Source: Arsukibacterium indicum
GTDB taxonomy: Bacteria > Pseudomonadota > Gammaproteobacteria > Enterobacterales > Alteromonadaceae
Assembly: GCF_019100565.1 (NCBI RefSeq)
Contig: NZ_JAHRID010000009.1
Location: forward strand, 62,001-126,000
Direction of reading: 5' to 3'
Length of the DNA: 64,000 nt
Made by a program: the position numbers and the translations under genes. A model generated the notes under the pieces. The model worked only from the letters and a program-made list of their open reading frames with translations. It made no database searches and had not been told where the DNA came from. Every line of letters starts with the position of its first letter. The first letter of the stretch is position 1. Below, one piece after another: positions 38,757 to 50,522 of this stretch.

Positions 38757-40076
38757 TTACTGCTCATTATAACGCAGCCATTGTGGTTGCACCCGCTGCT
38801 GAGCGCGACGCTGTTCAAGCCCCTGACTAGTTACCGCAACTGCTGAGCACCTTCCGTTGTTTATGTAAGCCAGCGCTTCGGCGTACAGTGGGTCATCCAT
38901 TACTCCCCAGTCACCAGTCACCGCAGCATTTACCGGGCAGTTTGGGCTAAGGCCGTCAAAGTAATCACCAAAATCAAGTGCATTTACTGTTTGAAAGTTA
39001 ATTGCGAACAAACGGTAATCTCCCACCCGATCAGGCACCTGTCCGACAGGTTTACCACAAGTGGTTTCACCAATTTGCACCACGTCGATAAAAGGGCTCA
39101 GGGCATTGATCACAAGCTCACTGGAAGAGCAGCTACCTGCTGTGGTTAATACAAATACCCGGGGTAAGTTCAAATTGGTACGGCCAGCACCCAGTGCAAA
39201 GCCCACAGTACTGTTTTTCTGGATGTTTTTATCGTTATAGCGATACTTAACGAATATATTGCCCTGTAACTTAGGAAATGCGATTTGCGAGCTCAGTTGA
39301 TTGGCCACCCGGATTAAACCGCCGCCGTTATAACGTAAATCTAATACCAGTTCATCGATATTTTGCTGAGCAAAAAAACTGAAAGCCTGTTCCAACTCGG
39401 TTTCAGATAATTCGATAAAGGTGTTGAATACCAGATAGCCGATTGTCTTATCGCCTAATTGTGTAACCGAACGATGCATCACTGTGTTAGTACTAACGGT
39501 ACTTTTAACAAAGTCAGCTTGTTGCTGGCTGTTATCAGGCTTACGCCAGACAAACTGGCGCACCACCCCTTCTTCATTCGGGCCATATATATCATCACTG
39601 GTGGCAGTACCGGCATCAAGTCGGGCTAACCACTCAGCAACGCTGATACCATCAATTTCTATGATTTTATCCGCCCGACTTAAGCCACGCTGGGCAGCTG
39701 AGCCGGCGTCATACACATACAAAACCTGCAGTGCCGTATTATTGTCTGTACGTTGAGTGGCGAAACCATACCCAAAAAACACGGCGTTAATGTACCGATC
39801 CTGATATTGCTGCTCAGTCATAACAAAGCTGTAGCGATCCCTATCAGCAATTACCTGAGCTAAATATGCGGAGGGTGTGCTAAATGCCAGCGGGTTAACA
39901 CCCGTTTTTAATTCGTCATACCACAGGTAATCAGCATTCAACTTACAGTAAAGCTGACTGTTAATGTCGGTACCGCTGCATTCAGCAACGTTGTTATCAG
40001 CCACATCTGAACTATCAGAACCGCCACAACCCACCAGTAGCAGGCTTAAAAACATCACCAGAAGCTTATTCATCAC
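38757..40076 (-). CDS. S41 family peptidase, lipoprotein
   Basis: A 439-residue C-terminal-processing-type serine protease. A lipoprotein signal peptide ends at the lipobox LLVGC (Cys 17), so it is membrane-anchored in the envelope. A PDZ-like region (about 105-155: YVYDAGSAAQRGLSRADKII) precedes the catalytic domain, with VLDLRYNGGGLIRVANQL and the nucleophile region TAGSCSSSELVINAL. It lies between motX and purA. The purA terminator separates it from purA; the motX start is 69 bases further on. The substrate is unknown. Confidence 0.92.
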   Translation of the reverse strand: MMNKLLVMFLSLLLVGCGGSDSSDVADNNVAECSGTDINSQLYCKLNADYLWYDELKTGVNPLAFSTPSAYLAQVIADRDRYSFVMTEQQYQDRYINAVFFGYGFATQRTDNNTALQVLYVYDAGSAAQRGLSRADKIIEIDGISVAEWLARLDAGTATSDDIYGPNEEGVVRQFVWRKPDNSQQQADFVKSTVSTNTVMHRSVTQLGDKTIGYLVFNTFIELSETELEQAFSFFAQQNIDELVLDLRYNGGGLIRVANQLSSQIAFPKLQGNIFVKYRYNDKNIQKNSTVGFALGAGRTNLNLPRVFVLTTAGSCSSSELVINALSPFIDVVQIGETTCGKPVGQVPDRVGDYRLFAINFQTVNALDFGDYFDGLSPNCPVNAAVTGDWGVMDDPLYAEALAYINNGRCSAVAVTSQGLEQRRAQQRVQPQWLRYNEQ

Positions 40077-40106
40077 ACACCTCCAACCTTCATGGCTACA
40101 GCCTAT

Positions 40107-40133
40107 AAAAAAACGCCACCAAATGGCAGCGTT
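40107..40133 (-). terminator. intrinsic terminator after purA
   Basis: On the minus strand a 10-base-pair stem with two G-T pairs (AACGCTGCCA with TGGTGGCGTT) and a 2-base loop (effectively larger) is followed by seven T. It starts 17 bases after the purA stop. Confidence 0.8.
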
Positions 40134-40149
40134 ATTTTATACGATTGGG

Positions 40150-41514
<1,365 letters not shown>

Positions 41515-41564
41515 CTAAAAAAAAGCTGGTTTTTTATCCTGCCATTAACGAATAGTGCAGCTTA

Positions 41565-42725
41565 TCATTGCTGCAAACAGGACAAATCAAAACTCTCACT
41601 GATTTGATATAAACCAAACCCAAAGCGCAACCGGTCGCCTCGATAGTCGGTAACAATGCTTTTGTTTTTCAAAAACGCCGCTAAATCAGCCACTTCACTA
41701 TTACTTGCAAGTTTAAAAGTAAAAAAGTGACCGTGCTGTTCTAAATCAGCGAGCAACAAATTGCTCTGGTTTAATTGCGGATGCTGCTGGCGTGTCAGTT
41801 CTGCTAAAAAGGCCTTTTGCAGCTGCTGAACGTAGTGGTGTATTCTGCCTACAGTTATGCCTTGTTGCTTGAACAACAGCATTACTGCATGTAAACGGTA
41901 CAGGGCGGTGTAGTCCATGGTAGCACCCGCGAAATGATTACCATCATTGCTATACAACACCAGAGCCGATTTTTCAGCAGCCAGCGTACCAAATTCAGCA
42001 AACCACCCCGTATACCAGGGCCGTTGATTGCTGCCTGGTGGCACCGCCATAAAACAGCAGCCCTCGCCGCCCTGCGCATATTTATAGCTGCCTGCCAGAT
42101 AAAACGCATGTTCAGCAACCGCCGAAAGATCTGTGGGTAACGCCATAAAACCATGATAACCGTCGATCACCAGCATGGCATCGGTAGCCGCTGCCAATTC
42201 GCTGACGAATCCGGGCAAATCAGCTATCGCATAACCGGAATTAAAAAAAACCTGGCTGCAAAACACCATATCCGGCTGCTGTGCTTGCACTTCAGCTGTA
42301 AAGCGCTCTGTGAAGGTGGTAAAAGGTTCTGTTGGCACGATAATCAATTCAACATTCTCAAATTCTGCCAACCGTTTCGCCTGTCGTTGAAAACTATAAA
42401 ATTCACTATCTGTGCTCAGTACCTTAAGCGGCTTAGTTAAATCAAAACAGCTGAACAGGCGCATAACCAATTCATGGGTGTTACCTGCAAATACAATTTG
42501 CTCAGGCGATGGTAAATTAAGAACATCAGCAATCAGCTGCTGGGTATTCGGGATCATCTGCCCGAAAATATGCTGCCATTTGTCATCAACAAGCCGGGCA
42601 CTGTCGTCCCAGTAAGCCAATGTTGCCTCACGGGTAACGTCTGGCCAGTAATGATGAGAGTGGCTGGCAAAATGTTGCCTGCCCTGATTCGCCTGTAAAA
42701 AGCGCTGATAAAAATGCTGGTACAT
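41565..42725 (-). CDS. class V aminotransferase-fold PLP enzyme (kynureninase-like)
   Basis: A 386-residue PLP-dependent enzyme of the aspartate-aminotransferase superfamily, class V, closest in pattern to kynureninases. The N-terminal SHSHHYWPDVTREATLAYWDD is kynureninase-like; LVIDGYHGF supplies the PLP-pairing Asp, and the Schiff-base lysine is in AGSYKYAQGGEG. ATG 42725 is preceded by GGAGG at normal spacing, while upstream codons to 42755 look non-coding. No tryptophan-degradation gene is adjacent, so the substrate is open: kynurenine hydrolysis, desulfuration or transamination are all possible. It lies between the hflC terminator and purA. Confidence 0.85.
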   Translation of the reverse strand: MYQHFYQRFLQANQGRQHFASHSHHYWPDVTREATLAYWDDSARLVDDKWQHIFGQMIPNTQQLIADVLNLPSPEQIVFAGNTHELVMRLFSCFDLTKPLKVLSTDSEFYSFQRQAKRLAEFENVELIIVPTEPFTTFTERFTAEVQAQQPDMVFCSQVFFNSGYAIADLPGFVSELAAATDAMLVIDGYHGFMALPTDLSAVAEHAFYLAGSYKYAQGGEGCCFMAVPPGSNQRPWYTGWFAEFGTLAAEKSALVLYSNDGNHFAGATMDYTALYRLHAVMLLFKQQGITVGRIHHYVQQLQKAFLAELTRQQHPQLNQSNLLLADLEQHGHFFTFKLASNSEVADLAAFLKNKSIVTDYRGDRLRFGFGLYQISESFDLSCLQQ

Positions 42726-42768
42726 AGGGCCTCCGCCACAGGTTAATGAACCCAAATTTGCGCTAACG

Positions 42769-42793
42769 AAAAAGGCCCGTCAGGGCCTTTTTT
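42769..42793 (-). terminator. intrinsic terminator after hflC
   Basis: AAAAAGGCCC and GGGCCTTTTT form a perfect stem around GTCA with T-runs on both strands, 17 bases after the hflC stop. It separates the hfl operon from the downstream PLP-enzyme gene. Confidence 0.88.
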
Positions 42794-42809
42794 ATTCTTA
42801 GCTTTCTGG

Positions 42810-43691
42810 TTAGTTTTGCACTTTATCTGACTTCATATATTTGAAGAAGTCATTATCTGGCTGAACCACCATAATATCGTCTTTATCCTTAAAGCTGTTT
42901 TTATACGCTTCCAGACTCCGGACAAACGAATAAAACTCGGGATTGCGGTTGTATACATCGGCGTAAATTTTTGCAGCCTGGGCATCACCCTGACCACGAA
43001 CCGCACGAGAATTACGCTCAGCGTCAGCCAGCATAACGGTTACCCGGGCATCAACATCAGCCCTGATAATATCTGACTCTTCCATACCCTTTGAGCGATG
43101 CTCCCGGGCCACTGCATGCCGCTCTGCCTCCATCCGGGCGAAAATAGAACTGCTTACCTCAGTTGGCAGGTTAATTTGTTTAACCCGGACGTCAATCACT
43201 TCAATACCCAGCTCATTGGCCGCCTGACCTGCTTGCGCTAAGGCACTTTCCATCAACTGCGTCCGCTCACCAGAGACAATTTCCTGAATAGTTCTGGCAC
43301 CAAACTCAGTTCTCAAACCATTGTTAATGTACTGCTTTAACAGTACTTCGGCCTGAGAAGTAATGCCACCTGTCGATAAAAAGTAAGCGCCGAAATCTTT
43401 AATACGCCATTTTACATAACTGTCGACCAGCAAATCTTTTTTCTCTGCAGTAACAAAACGGTCAGCTTGATCGTCAAGGGTCTGGATCCGGGAATCCAGC
43501 TTACGTACCATTTCAATCATTGGAATTTTCAGGTGCAGTCCCGGCTCATATACAACAACCTGACCGGCATCGTCCCGCTGAATTTTACCAAACTGGGTAA
43601 CAATAGCCCGCTGCCCTTCCGGTACCACAAATAATGCCGAAACAACGATAATTGCCACCACGACAATAATAGCGATAATAAAATTTTTCAT
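42810..43691 (-). CDS. hflC: FtsH protease modulator HflC
   Basis: SPFH/prohibitin-family membrane protein that with HflK encloses and modulates the FtsH protease. The 293-residue protein has one N-terminal membrane helix (residues 4-22), then the SPFH domain (FVVPEGQRAIVTQFGKIQR, YEPGLHLKIPMIEMVRKLDSR-type region) and a helical part rich in charged residues. It lies 3 bases after hflK. Confidence 0.97.
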   Translation of the reverse strand: MKNFIIAIIVVVAIIVVSALFVVPEGQRAIVTQFGKIQRDDAGQVVVYEPGLHLKIPMIEMVRKLDSRIQTLDDQADRFVTAEKKDLLVDSYVKWRIKDFGAYFLSTGGITSQAEVLLKQYINNGLRTEFGARTIQEIVSGERTQLMESALAQAGQAANELGIEVIDVRVKQINLPTEVSSSIFARMEAERHAVAREHRSKGMEESDIIRADVDARVTVMLADAERNSRAVRGQGDAQAAKIYADVYNRNPEFYSFVRSLEAYKNSFKDKDDIMVVQPDNDFFKYMKSDKVQN

Positions 43692-43694
43692 AAC

Positions 43695-44837
43695 TTAACC
43701 CCTTCCGCTACGCGTCGAACCGCTGCGCAACGATTCCTGCTGTCGTGGCGCATTGTTATCTGTGCTCCGAGCTGGAAGTGGCATTGGGTTGGCACTACCA
43801 CTACTACTGCTGCCACCAGACTGATTCATAAACTTATCTAATGGTAAGTACATAATATTATTGCCATTTTCAACATCTACAATCACTTTTGACGTATTGC
43901 TATATACCGATTCCATGGTTTCTATATACAAACGATCACGGGTCACTTTTGGTGCCGCCAGATATTCCGGTAACAGCTGTTCAAAGCGCGCGACCTCACC
44001 CTGTGCTTTTAGTACAATTTGTTGCTTATAGGCTTCTGCTTCCTGCATTACCCGGTTAACCTGGCCCCGTGCCCGTGGCTCAATTTCGCGGGCATACGCC
44101 TGAGCTTCCTGAACGAAACGTTCCTGATCTTCCTGAGCTTTAATTGCATCATCAAATGCATCGCGCACTTCTTCAGGTGGCCGAGCATCACGGAAGTTAA
44201 CGTCAACCAGATTCAACCCCATATTATAAGGCGCAATGATAGACTCCAGTTCCTGACGGGTATTCTGACGCACGACTTCACGGCCACGGGTTAATACGTC
44301 ATCCATGATTGAATGACCTATAACAAACCGCAGTGCGGCATCGGTTGCTTCACCTAAGCTTTTATCCGCATCTACTACTGAGAACAGATAGTCACGGGCG
44401 TTATAAATACGATACTGCACCTCAAACGTTACCCGAACCAGGTTTTGATCCTGCGTCAGCATAAAGCCGTCAGATCGCAGTGACTTTACTTCCTGCACGT
44501 TAACGGGCGTAACAGTATCAATAAAGGTTGGTTTCCAATGGATGCCAGCACCCACTTCGGTGTGGTACTGACCAAATCGCAGTATTACCCCGCGTTCTGC
44601 ATCCTTAATAGTGTAGAAGCCACTGATACCCCACACTATAGCCGCTATAACAAGGATAAGAATAAATGCTGCAGAGGCGCCATTGCCAGATGATTTATTA
44701 CCACCACCGAAAACACCGCCAAACTTCTTACCAAAATTGCGGAATACTTCATCTAAATCGGGTGGACCCTGGTCACGACCGCCCTGTTTCCAGGGGTCGT
44801 TGTTTTTGCCATTGTTACCCGGCTCATTCCAAGCCAT
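43695..44837 (-). CDS. hflK: FtsH protease modulator HflK
   Basis: Partner of HflC. The 380-residue protein has a Gly/Asn/Asp-rich cytoplasmic N-terminus (MAWNEPGNNGKNNDPWKQGG) and one membrane helix at about 60-80. The SPFH domain follows (AERGVILRFGQYHTEVGAG, QDQNLVRVTFEVQYRI), then a Ser/Arg-rich tail. ATG 44837 has a GGAG site just upstream and gives the usual MAWNEPG start; the in-frame ATG at 44849 is not needed. It starts 40 bases after hflX. Confidence 0.97.
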   Translation of the reverse strand: MAWNEPGNNGKNNDPWKQGGRDQGPPDLDEVFRNFGKKFGGVFGGGNKSSGNGASAAFILILVIAAIVWGISGFYTIKDAERGVILRFGQYHTEVGAGIHWKPTFIDTVTPVNVQEVKSLRSDGFMLTQDQNLVRVTFEVQYRIYNARDYLFSVVDADKSLGEATDAALRFVIGHSIMDDVLTRGREVVRQNTRQELESIIAPYNMGLNLVDVNFRDARPPEEVRDAFDDAIKAQEDQERFVQEAQAYAREIEPRARGQVNRVMQEAEAYKQQIVLKAQGEVARFEQLLPEYLAAPKVTRDRLYIETMESVYSNTSKVIVDVENGNNIMYLPLDKFMNQSGGSSSSGSANPMPLPARSTDNNAPRQQESLRSGSTRSGRG

Positions 44838-44877
44838 GTTTAACTCCATCTCAAGTTATAAATTAACGGTTAATGTA

Positions 44878-46173
44878 TCAAATATCAGCAGCCTTGACGA
44901 TATAGTTTTCCAGTTCGCCATTGCTGTGCTTTAACATCCGTGCCCACTGCGCTAACGAAAGACGAAGTTCAAGCATACAAACACCGTCATCATTGAAACG
45001 CTCTGTTGTAATCACCTGCAGCTCGTGAAACTTTGCCCGCAACGCTGAACAATGAGGCGGCAGCGCCAGTTTCAGTTTTATATGTTCTGTCGATAACAGA
45101 TTGGCGATGGCTTGCTGCAGCAATGTAATACCGTCGCCGGTCAGTGCTGAAAGATACACTGCCCGGGGCAGGCCGTCATCACCATGCTCTATACGGGCGT
45201 TTTGCCCCATTTGATCTACTTTATTAAAAACCTGCAGCTGCGGCACACTGTCAGCGTCAATATCTGTTAACACTTGCCGGACTGAGGCTATGTTTTCGTC
45301 TTTTCTTGGGTCGGCACCATCGATAACATGCAGTTGCAGGTCCGCATCTCTGGTTTCCTGCAGTGTCGACTTAAAAGCGGCCACCAGGTTATGAGGCAAA
45401 TGACGAATAAAACCAACGGTATCAGCCAGCACAATTGGCCCGAAATTATCCAGTTTAACCTGGCGTAAGGTCGGATCAAGCGTGGCAAAAAGCTGATCAG
45501 CAGCATAAACACTGGCCGAGGTCAGCCGGTTAAACAAGGTAGATTTGCCAGCATTGGTATAGCCGACAATTGACACAACAGGAGTAGCACTGCGTTGGCG
45601 GGATTTACGCCCCTGTTCACGCTGCAGACCAATTTTCTCCAGACGCTGCAACAATGCCTTTACCCTCTCACGCAACAGACGCCTGTCTGTTTCAAGCCGG
45701 GTTTCGCCTGGCCCACGCAAACCAATGCCACCTTTTTGCCGTTCGGCATTGTCCCAACCACGAACCAACCGCGATGCAAGATGTTGCAGTTGAGCAAGTT
45801 CAACCTGCAACTTGCCCTCATACGTTCTGGCGCGCTGGGCAAAAATATCCAGAATCAGGGTGGTTCGATCAATCACCCTGGCTTGCACTAAGTTCTCCAG
45901 ATTCCGGGTTTGGCTTGGGCTAAGAATGTGGTTAAAAACAACTACGTTTGCCGCAAATTGCTCAACGGCAGTTTTAATTTCCTGGGCTTTACCTGAACCC
46001 ACAAATAAACGGGTGTCTGGTGCCCGGCGATTAGCAGTAACAGTATGCATGGCTTGCACATTTGCAGAAGCAACCAGCATGGAAAGCTCCTGCAAATCTT
46101 CGTTACTGTGCTCTTGCGGAAAGGTTACATGAACCAGAATGGCTTGTTCTGCAAGCTCGGCTAAATCAAACAA
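44878..46173 (-). CDS. hflX: ribosome-associated GTPase HflX
   Basis: GTPase that splits stalled ribosomes, for example after heat stress. The 431-residue protein has the N-terminal HflX domain (NHILSPSQTRNLENLVQARV, VIDRTTLILDIFAQRARTYEG), the RGPGETRLETDRR helix region, and the G domain with GYTNAGKSTLFN, DTVGFIRHLP and NKVDQ. It is followed by hflK and preceded by hfq at 18 bases. Confidence 0.97.
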   Translation of the reverse strand: MFDLAELAEQAILVHVTFPQEHSNEDLQELSMLVASANVQAMHTVTANRRAPDTRLFVGSGKAQEIKTAVEQFAANVVVFNHILSPSQTRNLENLVQARVIDRTTLILDIFAQRARTYEGKLQVELAQLQHLASRLVRGWDNAERQKGGIGLRGPGETRLETDRRLLRERVKALLQRLEKIGLQREQGRKSRQRSATPVVSIVGYTNAGKSTLFNRLTSASVYAADQLFATLDPTLRQVKLDNFGPIVLADTVGFIRHLPHNLVAAFKSTLQETRDADLQLHVIDGADPRKDENIASVRQVLTDIDADSVPQLQVFNKVDQMGQNARIEHGDDGLPRAVYLSALTGDGITLLQQAIANLLSTEHIKLKLALPPHCSALRAKFHELQVITTERFNDDGVCMLELRLSLAQWARMLKHSNGELENYIVKAADI

Positions 46174-46191
46174 GCGCTATTGCTCCTGGCC

Positions 46192-46455
46192 TTATTCCAC
46201 GTCCTCGCCGTCGCTGTCGCTTTGACCCGCACCATGGCTGACCATAGTATTGACCGCCCGAGCCGGCACAACGGTAGAAATGGCATGTTTATATACCATC
46301 TGGCTTACGGTGTTTTTAAGTAAAATGACGAATTGATCAAAAGATTCAATCTGCCCCTGAAGTTTAATTCCATTCACCAGATAAATAGAGACCGGAATAC
46401 GCTCTCGTCTGAGGGTGTTTAAAAATGGATCCTGTAAAGATTGGCCCTTTGCCAT
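46192..46455 (-). CDS. hfq: RNA chaperone Hfq
   Basis: Hexameric Sm-like protein pairing small RNAs with mRNAs. The 87-residue protein has Sm1 ([20 protein letters not shown]), then [15 protein letters not shown], and Sm2 with [14 protein letters not shown], the KH of the proximal face intact. The C-terminal tail is short and acidic (DSDGEDVE). AAGGAAA precedes the ATG. It lies in the usual miaA-hfq-hflX order. Confidence 0.99.
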   Translation of the reverse strand: MAKGQSLQDPFLNTLRRERIPVSIYLVNGIKLQGQIESFDQFVILLKNTVSQMVYKHAISTVVPARAVNTMVSHGAGQSDSDGEDVE

Positions 46456-46546
46456 GTGCCGCTTTCCTTTTTTTATTAGTGAGCTGTATATAGGTATTAT
46501 TTTTTTTAATTCAAGTTGTTAAAGCTAACTTTTTTTTCCATCTTAA

Positions 46547-47473
46547 CTAGCTTAGCGAAGAAAGCACCGCTTGCAAGTTTTCTGCCGGTTCCGCCTCACT
46601 TTTTAACCAGATAACGTCCGGCCAGCCTCTTAGCCAGGTCAACTGCCGCTTTGCCAGTTGCCGGGTTGCGGCAATGCCCTTGGCAATCATCTCGTCATAA
46701 CCAAACTCGCCGTCCAGATATTGCCAGACCTGACGGTAACCAACACAGCGCATAGCCGGTAAATCGGCATGCAGCTGCGGCAAGCTTTTAAGCCGGACAA
46801 CCTCCTGCTCAAACCCGTCAGCCAGCATCTGGCGGAACCTGTCAGCAATACGTTGATGCAACAGGGCGCGATCAATTGGCGCAATGGCAAATTGGTGTAC
46901 TTTATACGGAAAAGGTTCCCCTTTTTGCGCAGTTAATTCTGTCAGGGTGCTACCTGTCAGCCGATATACTTCCAACGCACGGTTTATTCGCTGCGGATCA
47001 TTTGGATGAATCCGTTCTGCAGAAACCGGATCAATTTGCTGCAACTGGCGGTGCATTGCCGGCCAGCCTATGGCGTCAGCTTCAGCTTCAAGCGTTGCTC
47101 TGACAGCATTGTCAGCGGCCGGTAACGGTGAAATACCGTCAAGCAAAGCCTTAAAATACAACATCGTGCCGCCAACCAGTATTGGTATCTTACCGCGCTT
47201 GCGGATATCACTGATAAGGCGCAGCGCGTCATCCCGGAAATCTGCTGCAGAATAACTTTGCCAGGGGTCAAGAATATCAAGCAGATGATGGGGTGCCTGT
47301 ATTAATTCTTCACTGCTTGGCTTAGCAGTTCCGATGTCCATCCCACGGTAAATTAACGCACTGTCAACACTAATAAGCTCTGCTGGCAGAAGCTTAAGCA
47401 ACTCCATTGCTAGCGCTGTTTTGCCAGACGCTGTTGGCCCCATAATGAAAATAACCGGAAGAAGGCCGCTCAT
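46547..47473 (-). CDS. miaA: tRNA dimethylallyltransferase
   Basis: Adds a dimethylallyl group to A37 of tRNAs that read codons beginning with U. The 308-residue protein has the P-loop [14 protein letters not shown], the substrate-binding [18 protein letters not shown], and [19 protein letters not shown], all conserved. The start overlaps the mutL stop by 4 bases (ATGA), so it is translationally coupled to mutL. Confidence 0.98.
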   Translation of the reverse strand: MSGLLPVIFIMGPTASGKTALAMELLKLLPAELISVDSALIYRGMDIGTAKPSSEELIQAPHHLLDILDPWQSYSAADFRDDALRLISDIRKRGKIPILVGGTMLYFKALLDGISPLPAADNAVRATLEAEADAIGWPAMHRQLQQIDPVSAERIHPNDPQRINRALEVYRLTGSTLTELTAQKGEPFPYKVHQFAIAPIDRALLHQRIADRFRQMLADGFEQEVVRLKSLPQLHADLPAMRCVGYRQVWQYLDGEFGYDEMIAKGIAATRQLAKRQLTWLRGWPDVIWLKSEAEPAENLQAVLSSLS

Positions 47474-49212
47474 AGTTGTCCTTGCTGGCGTATTGCCTGA
47501 ATACTGTTGCTTAAATCCAGGGGCACTGCCAGCCAGTGTTTGCTTTCGGATAACGCATTGGCAAAGTAGTCTAACAATGCCGCACTGCTAAGCCAATTCG
47601 ATGAAAGTAGCATAGACAATATGGCCTGACTGCTAAGTGCAGGTTTAGCGGGTTGCAGCAATGGCAGTGCCTGAAGTAACCACTGACTCAGCGGGGTGGA
47701 ACGCAGCCACGGCGCCACGGCTCTGAAAATGGCGGTACTGTCATGTAGCAAAATATCGAACCCCAGCTGTTGCAGCAGCTCAGCACCAGCCAGCAACTGC
47801 TGCTTTTCTGTTGGAGTTACCATTAAGCGAAGTGGTAGCAACAACGGTACCTGCTGACCATCATCCAGCCATTGCCTGGCCAGACTGGCCGCTAAATCCA
47901 CTAAGACTAAACCGTCTGAGCCCTGCGCAACTGCAAAGCCTTGCCCTGCCGGCAAAAAAACAGCCGCAGTAGTGGTAGCGGACCCAACCTGATTACCCGC
48001 CGCTTCATATTGCCCGTGCAAATACTGGATCTGCTGCCGGCTCTGCCGGGCCTCCGGCCTGCCTGAGTTCTCAGCAGAAGGAGCAGGCCAGCCCGGCTGC
48101 GGATCTGACCAAGTATGACGGCGTGTCGGTCTGGCATTACCAGCAGATGTATCAGTTGAAATATAAGAGGCCGGCGGATCTGCTACCTGGGATGGCGCAG
48201 AAGCTGGCTCGCCAGTTAACTGATTAAGCGCATCTGACAGGGCACTGACTACAAAATCGTGCACCAGCCGTGCCTGATGAAAGCGCACTTCATGCTTGGC
48301 CGGGTGCACATTAACGTCTACTTCTGTTGCCGGTATCTGCAGATACAGCACAAAACCCGGCTGTTGCTCTGCATTAATTCGTTCACCATAAGCCTGCCGG
48401 ATAGCATGGTTTAACAATTTATCTCGCATCATCCGGCCGTTAACGTAGCTGTACTGACAACCAGCCTGGCTCTGGCATGCCTGCGGTGACAGCAGCCAGC
48501 CACTGAGTTTCAGCGCTCCATAGCTGTTTTCGATATAAGCAGCTTGTTCCGCAAAAGCCCGGCCACATAGCATAGCCACTCTCTTCATGCGGGCTTGCTC
48601 TGTGGTGGCTCGCGGCAGACGACGCACACTCTGACCGTTATGATTTAGCTGCCAGCTGACATCGAACCGGCTCAGCGCCAGCCTTTTTATCAGTTCATCA
48701 ATATGGGTAAATTCTGTTTTATCTGTTCGCAAAAACTTGCGCCGGGCCGGCGTGTTAAAAAATAAGTCGACCACTTCAATGCTGGTACCTTCAGGATGGG
48801 CAGCCGGCTTAACTGTTACAGCCATATCCCGCCCTTCAGCCTGCGCCTGCCAGGCCGCAACCTGGCCTGGCGGTTTCGACGTTAGCGTTAGCCTGGATAC
48901 CGAGCTGATACTGGCTAAGGCTTCACCGCGAAAGCCCAAACTGGTAATTTGCTCCAGGTCATTTAAATCACTGATTTTACTGGTTGCATGCCGGCTTAAT
49001 GCCAATACAAGTTCTTGCTCAGCAATACCGGAGCCATTATCGCGAATACGGATAAGCTTGCTGCCACCTTTCTCGATATCAATATCAATCTGACTGGCGC
49101 CGGCATCCAGGCTGTTCTCAATCAGTTCTTTTACTACTGAGGCAGGCCGCTCCACCACCTCGCCAGCAGCAATCTGGTTCGCCAGTTGCGGTGGCAGAAT
49201 TTTAATGGTCAT
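47470..49212 (-). CDS. mutL: DNA mismatch repair protein MutL
   Basis: GHKL ATPase that links MutS recognition to strand incision. The 580-residue protein shows [31 protein letters not shown] and [14 protein letters not shown] in the N-terminal domain. A Pro/Ser/Arg-rich linker (about residues 335-395) leads to a C-terminal dimerisation domain. I see no DQHAxxERxxYE endonuclease motif, consistent with a methyl-directed, MutH-type system. ATG 49212 aligns with the E. coli start; GTG 49218 overlapping the amiB stop is an alternative. Confidence 0.97.
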   Translation of the reverse strand: MTIKILPPQLANQIAAGEVVERPASVVKELIENSLDAGASQIDIDIEKGGSKLIRIRDNGSGIAEQELVLALSRHATSKISDLNDLEQITSLGFRGEALASISSVSRLTLTSKPPGQVAAWQAQAEGRDMAVTVKPAAHPEGTSIEVVDLFFNTPARRKFLRTDKTEFTHIDELIKRLALSRFDVSWQLNHNGQSVRRLPRATTEQARMKRVAMLCGRAFAEQAAYIENSYGALKLSGWLLSPQACQSQAGCQYSYVNGRMMRDKLLNHAIRQAYGERINAEQQPGFVLYLQIPATEVDVNVHPAKHEVRFHQARLVHDFVVSALSDALNQLTGEPASAPSQVADPPASYISTDTSAGNARPTRRHTWSDPQPGWPAPSAENSGRPEARQSRQQIQYLHGQYEAAGNQVGSATTTAAVFLPAGQGFAVAQGSDGLVLVDLAASLARQWLDDGQQVPLLLPLRLMVTPTEKQQLLAGAELLQQLGFDILLHDSTAIFRAVAPWLRSTPLSQWLLQALPLLQPAKPALSSQAILSMLLSSNWLSSAALLDYFANALSESKHWLAVPLDLSNSIQAIRQQGQL

Positions 49213-49214
49213 TG

Positions 49215-50522
49215 TCACGGGATCCGTAAAACCTGACCAATCCGGATACTGTCGTTGCTTAATTGGTTATGACTGCGCAACGCGTCTACCGATACATCAT
49301 AGCGCTGTGCTAATAACGACAAAGACTCACCAGCCTGCACTTTATGCTCCCGCGCCCGTTGCTGGGCGAACAGCGAATCTGCCGGCGGCGCCAGCTGAAA
49401 ATGACGCTTTAACGCCCGGTGCAGCGACTGTGCTAACCGGGCCTGATGACTGGCCGATTTAAGTTGTCTTTCATCATTTGGATTGGAAATAAAACCCACC
49501 TCTACCAGAATGGACGGAATATCGGGTGATTTCAGTACGCCAAAACTGGCTGCCTGCGGTTTTGCCTGATGTAATGAGGTTATCGTGCCCAGCTCGCCCA
49601 GCACCTGATTTGCCGCCTGATATGCCGTAACCATAGAGTGGTTCATTGATAAATCCAGCACGGTTTGCGCTAAATAGCGCTCGTTAGCCGAATCCCGGAT
49701 AATTTCTGCCACACCGCCCAAAAGCTCAGAGTGGCGTTCTGTTTGTTCCAACATCCGGCCCACTTCGGTGGTTGCCCGCCGCAATGACAATACCCATACC
49801 GAGGCACCTTTTGGTTGAGGTGAGGTAAAGGCATCGGCATGAATTGATACCAGTAAGTCTGCCTGATGGCCCCGGGCGACTTCTGTGCGGCGGTTAACGT
49901 GGATAAAATAGTCGCCGGTTCGCACCATTACAGCGCGCATGCCGGGCTCTTTGTTGATAAGCTCGGCTAGCCGGTTGGCAATTGGTAAGGTCAGGTTTTT
50001 CTCATAAATGCCACTTGGGCCAATAGAGCCTGGGTCTTCACCACCGTGGCCGGCATCAATGGCGATCACAATATCACGCGCAGCACGGATACTCGGCGGC
50101 GGTCGGCTCTCAATGCGCTGCTGCTCGGGGAAGTCAATAACCAGGCGGTGACCATATGGGGCAGTTGGCGTCAGGGCAAACACGGTCGGTTTTACATTGC
50201 GGGTTAAGTCCAGCACAATGCGCATGCTGCTGTCATCGCCACTACTTCGTATCGCTTTAATTAAAGATGAGTCACCACTGATCGCTGGTAAGGTTGCACT
50301 GCCGGTAATATTACTGAGATCAATAACCAGCCGGTCCGGATCATTAAGACTAAAACTTTTGTACTGCGGTGCAGCAGCCAAGTCCAGCACTACCCGGGTA
50401 TTATCGGGTGAGGGCCAGATCCGAATGCTTTGCACCTGATTACTGGCATAACTTAACGCTGAAAAAAACCATAAGATGGTTAGCCCGGCGCAGCTAAGAA
50501 ATTTATTATTATTTTTCATCAT
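49215..50522 (-). CDS. amiB: N-acetylmuramoyl-L-alanine amidase with AMIN and LysM domains
   Basis: Periplasmic zinc amidase that splits septal peptidoglycan during cell separation. The 435-residue protein has a signal peptide (about 1-26) and an AMIN domain (about 30-125) for septal targeting. The Amidase_3 catalytic domain has zinc ligands in [14 protein letters not shown], the Glu of YEKNLTL and SIHADAF, and the catalytic Glu in [13 protein letters not shown]-terminal LysM ends at VLRIP. It overlaps the tsaE end by 14 bases and is followed directly by mutL. Confidence 0.96.
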   Translation of the reverse strand: MMKNNNKFLSCAGLTILWFFSALSYASNQVQSIRIWPSPDNTRVVLDLAAAPQYKSFSLNDPDRLVIDLSNITGSATLPAISGDSSLIKAIRSSGDDSSMRIVLDLTRNVKPTVFALTPTAPYGHRLVIDFPEQQRIESRPPPSIRAARDIVIAIDAGHGGEDPGSIGPSGIYEKNLTLPIANRLAELINKEPGMRAVMVRTGDYFIHVNRRTEVARGHQADLLVSIHADAFTSPQPKGASVWVLSLRRATTEVGRMLEQTERHSELLGGVAEIIRDSANERYLAQTVLDLSMNHSMVTAYQAANQVLGELGTITSLHQAKPQAASFGVLKSPDIPSILVEVGFISNPNDERQLKSASHQARLAQSLHRALKRHFQLAPPADSLFAQQRAREHKVQAGESLSLLAQRYDVSVDALRSHNQLSNDSIRIGQVLRIP

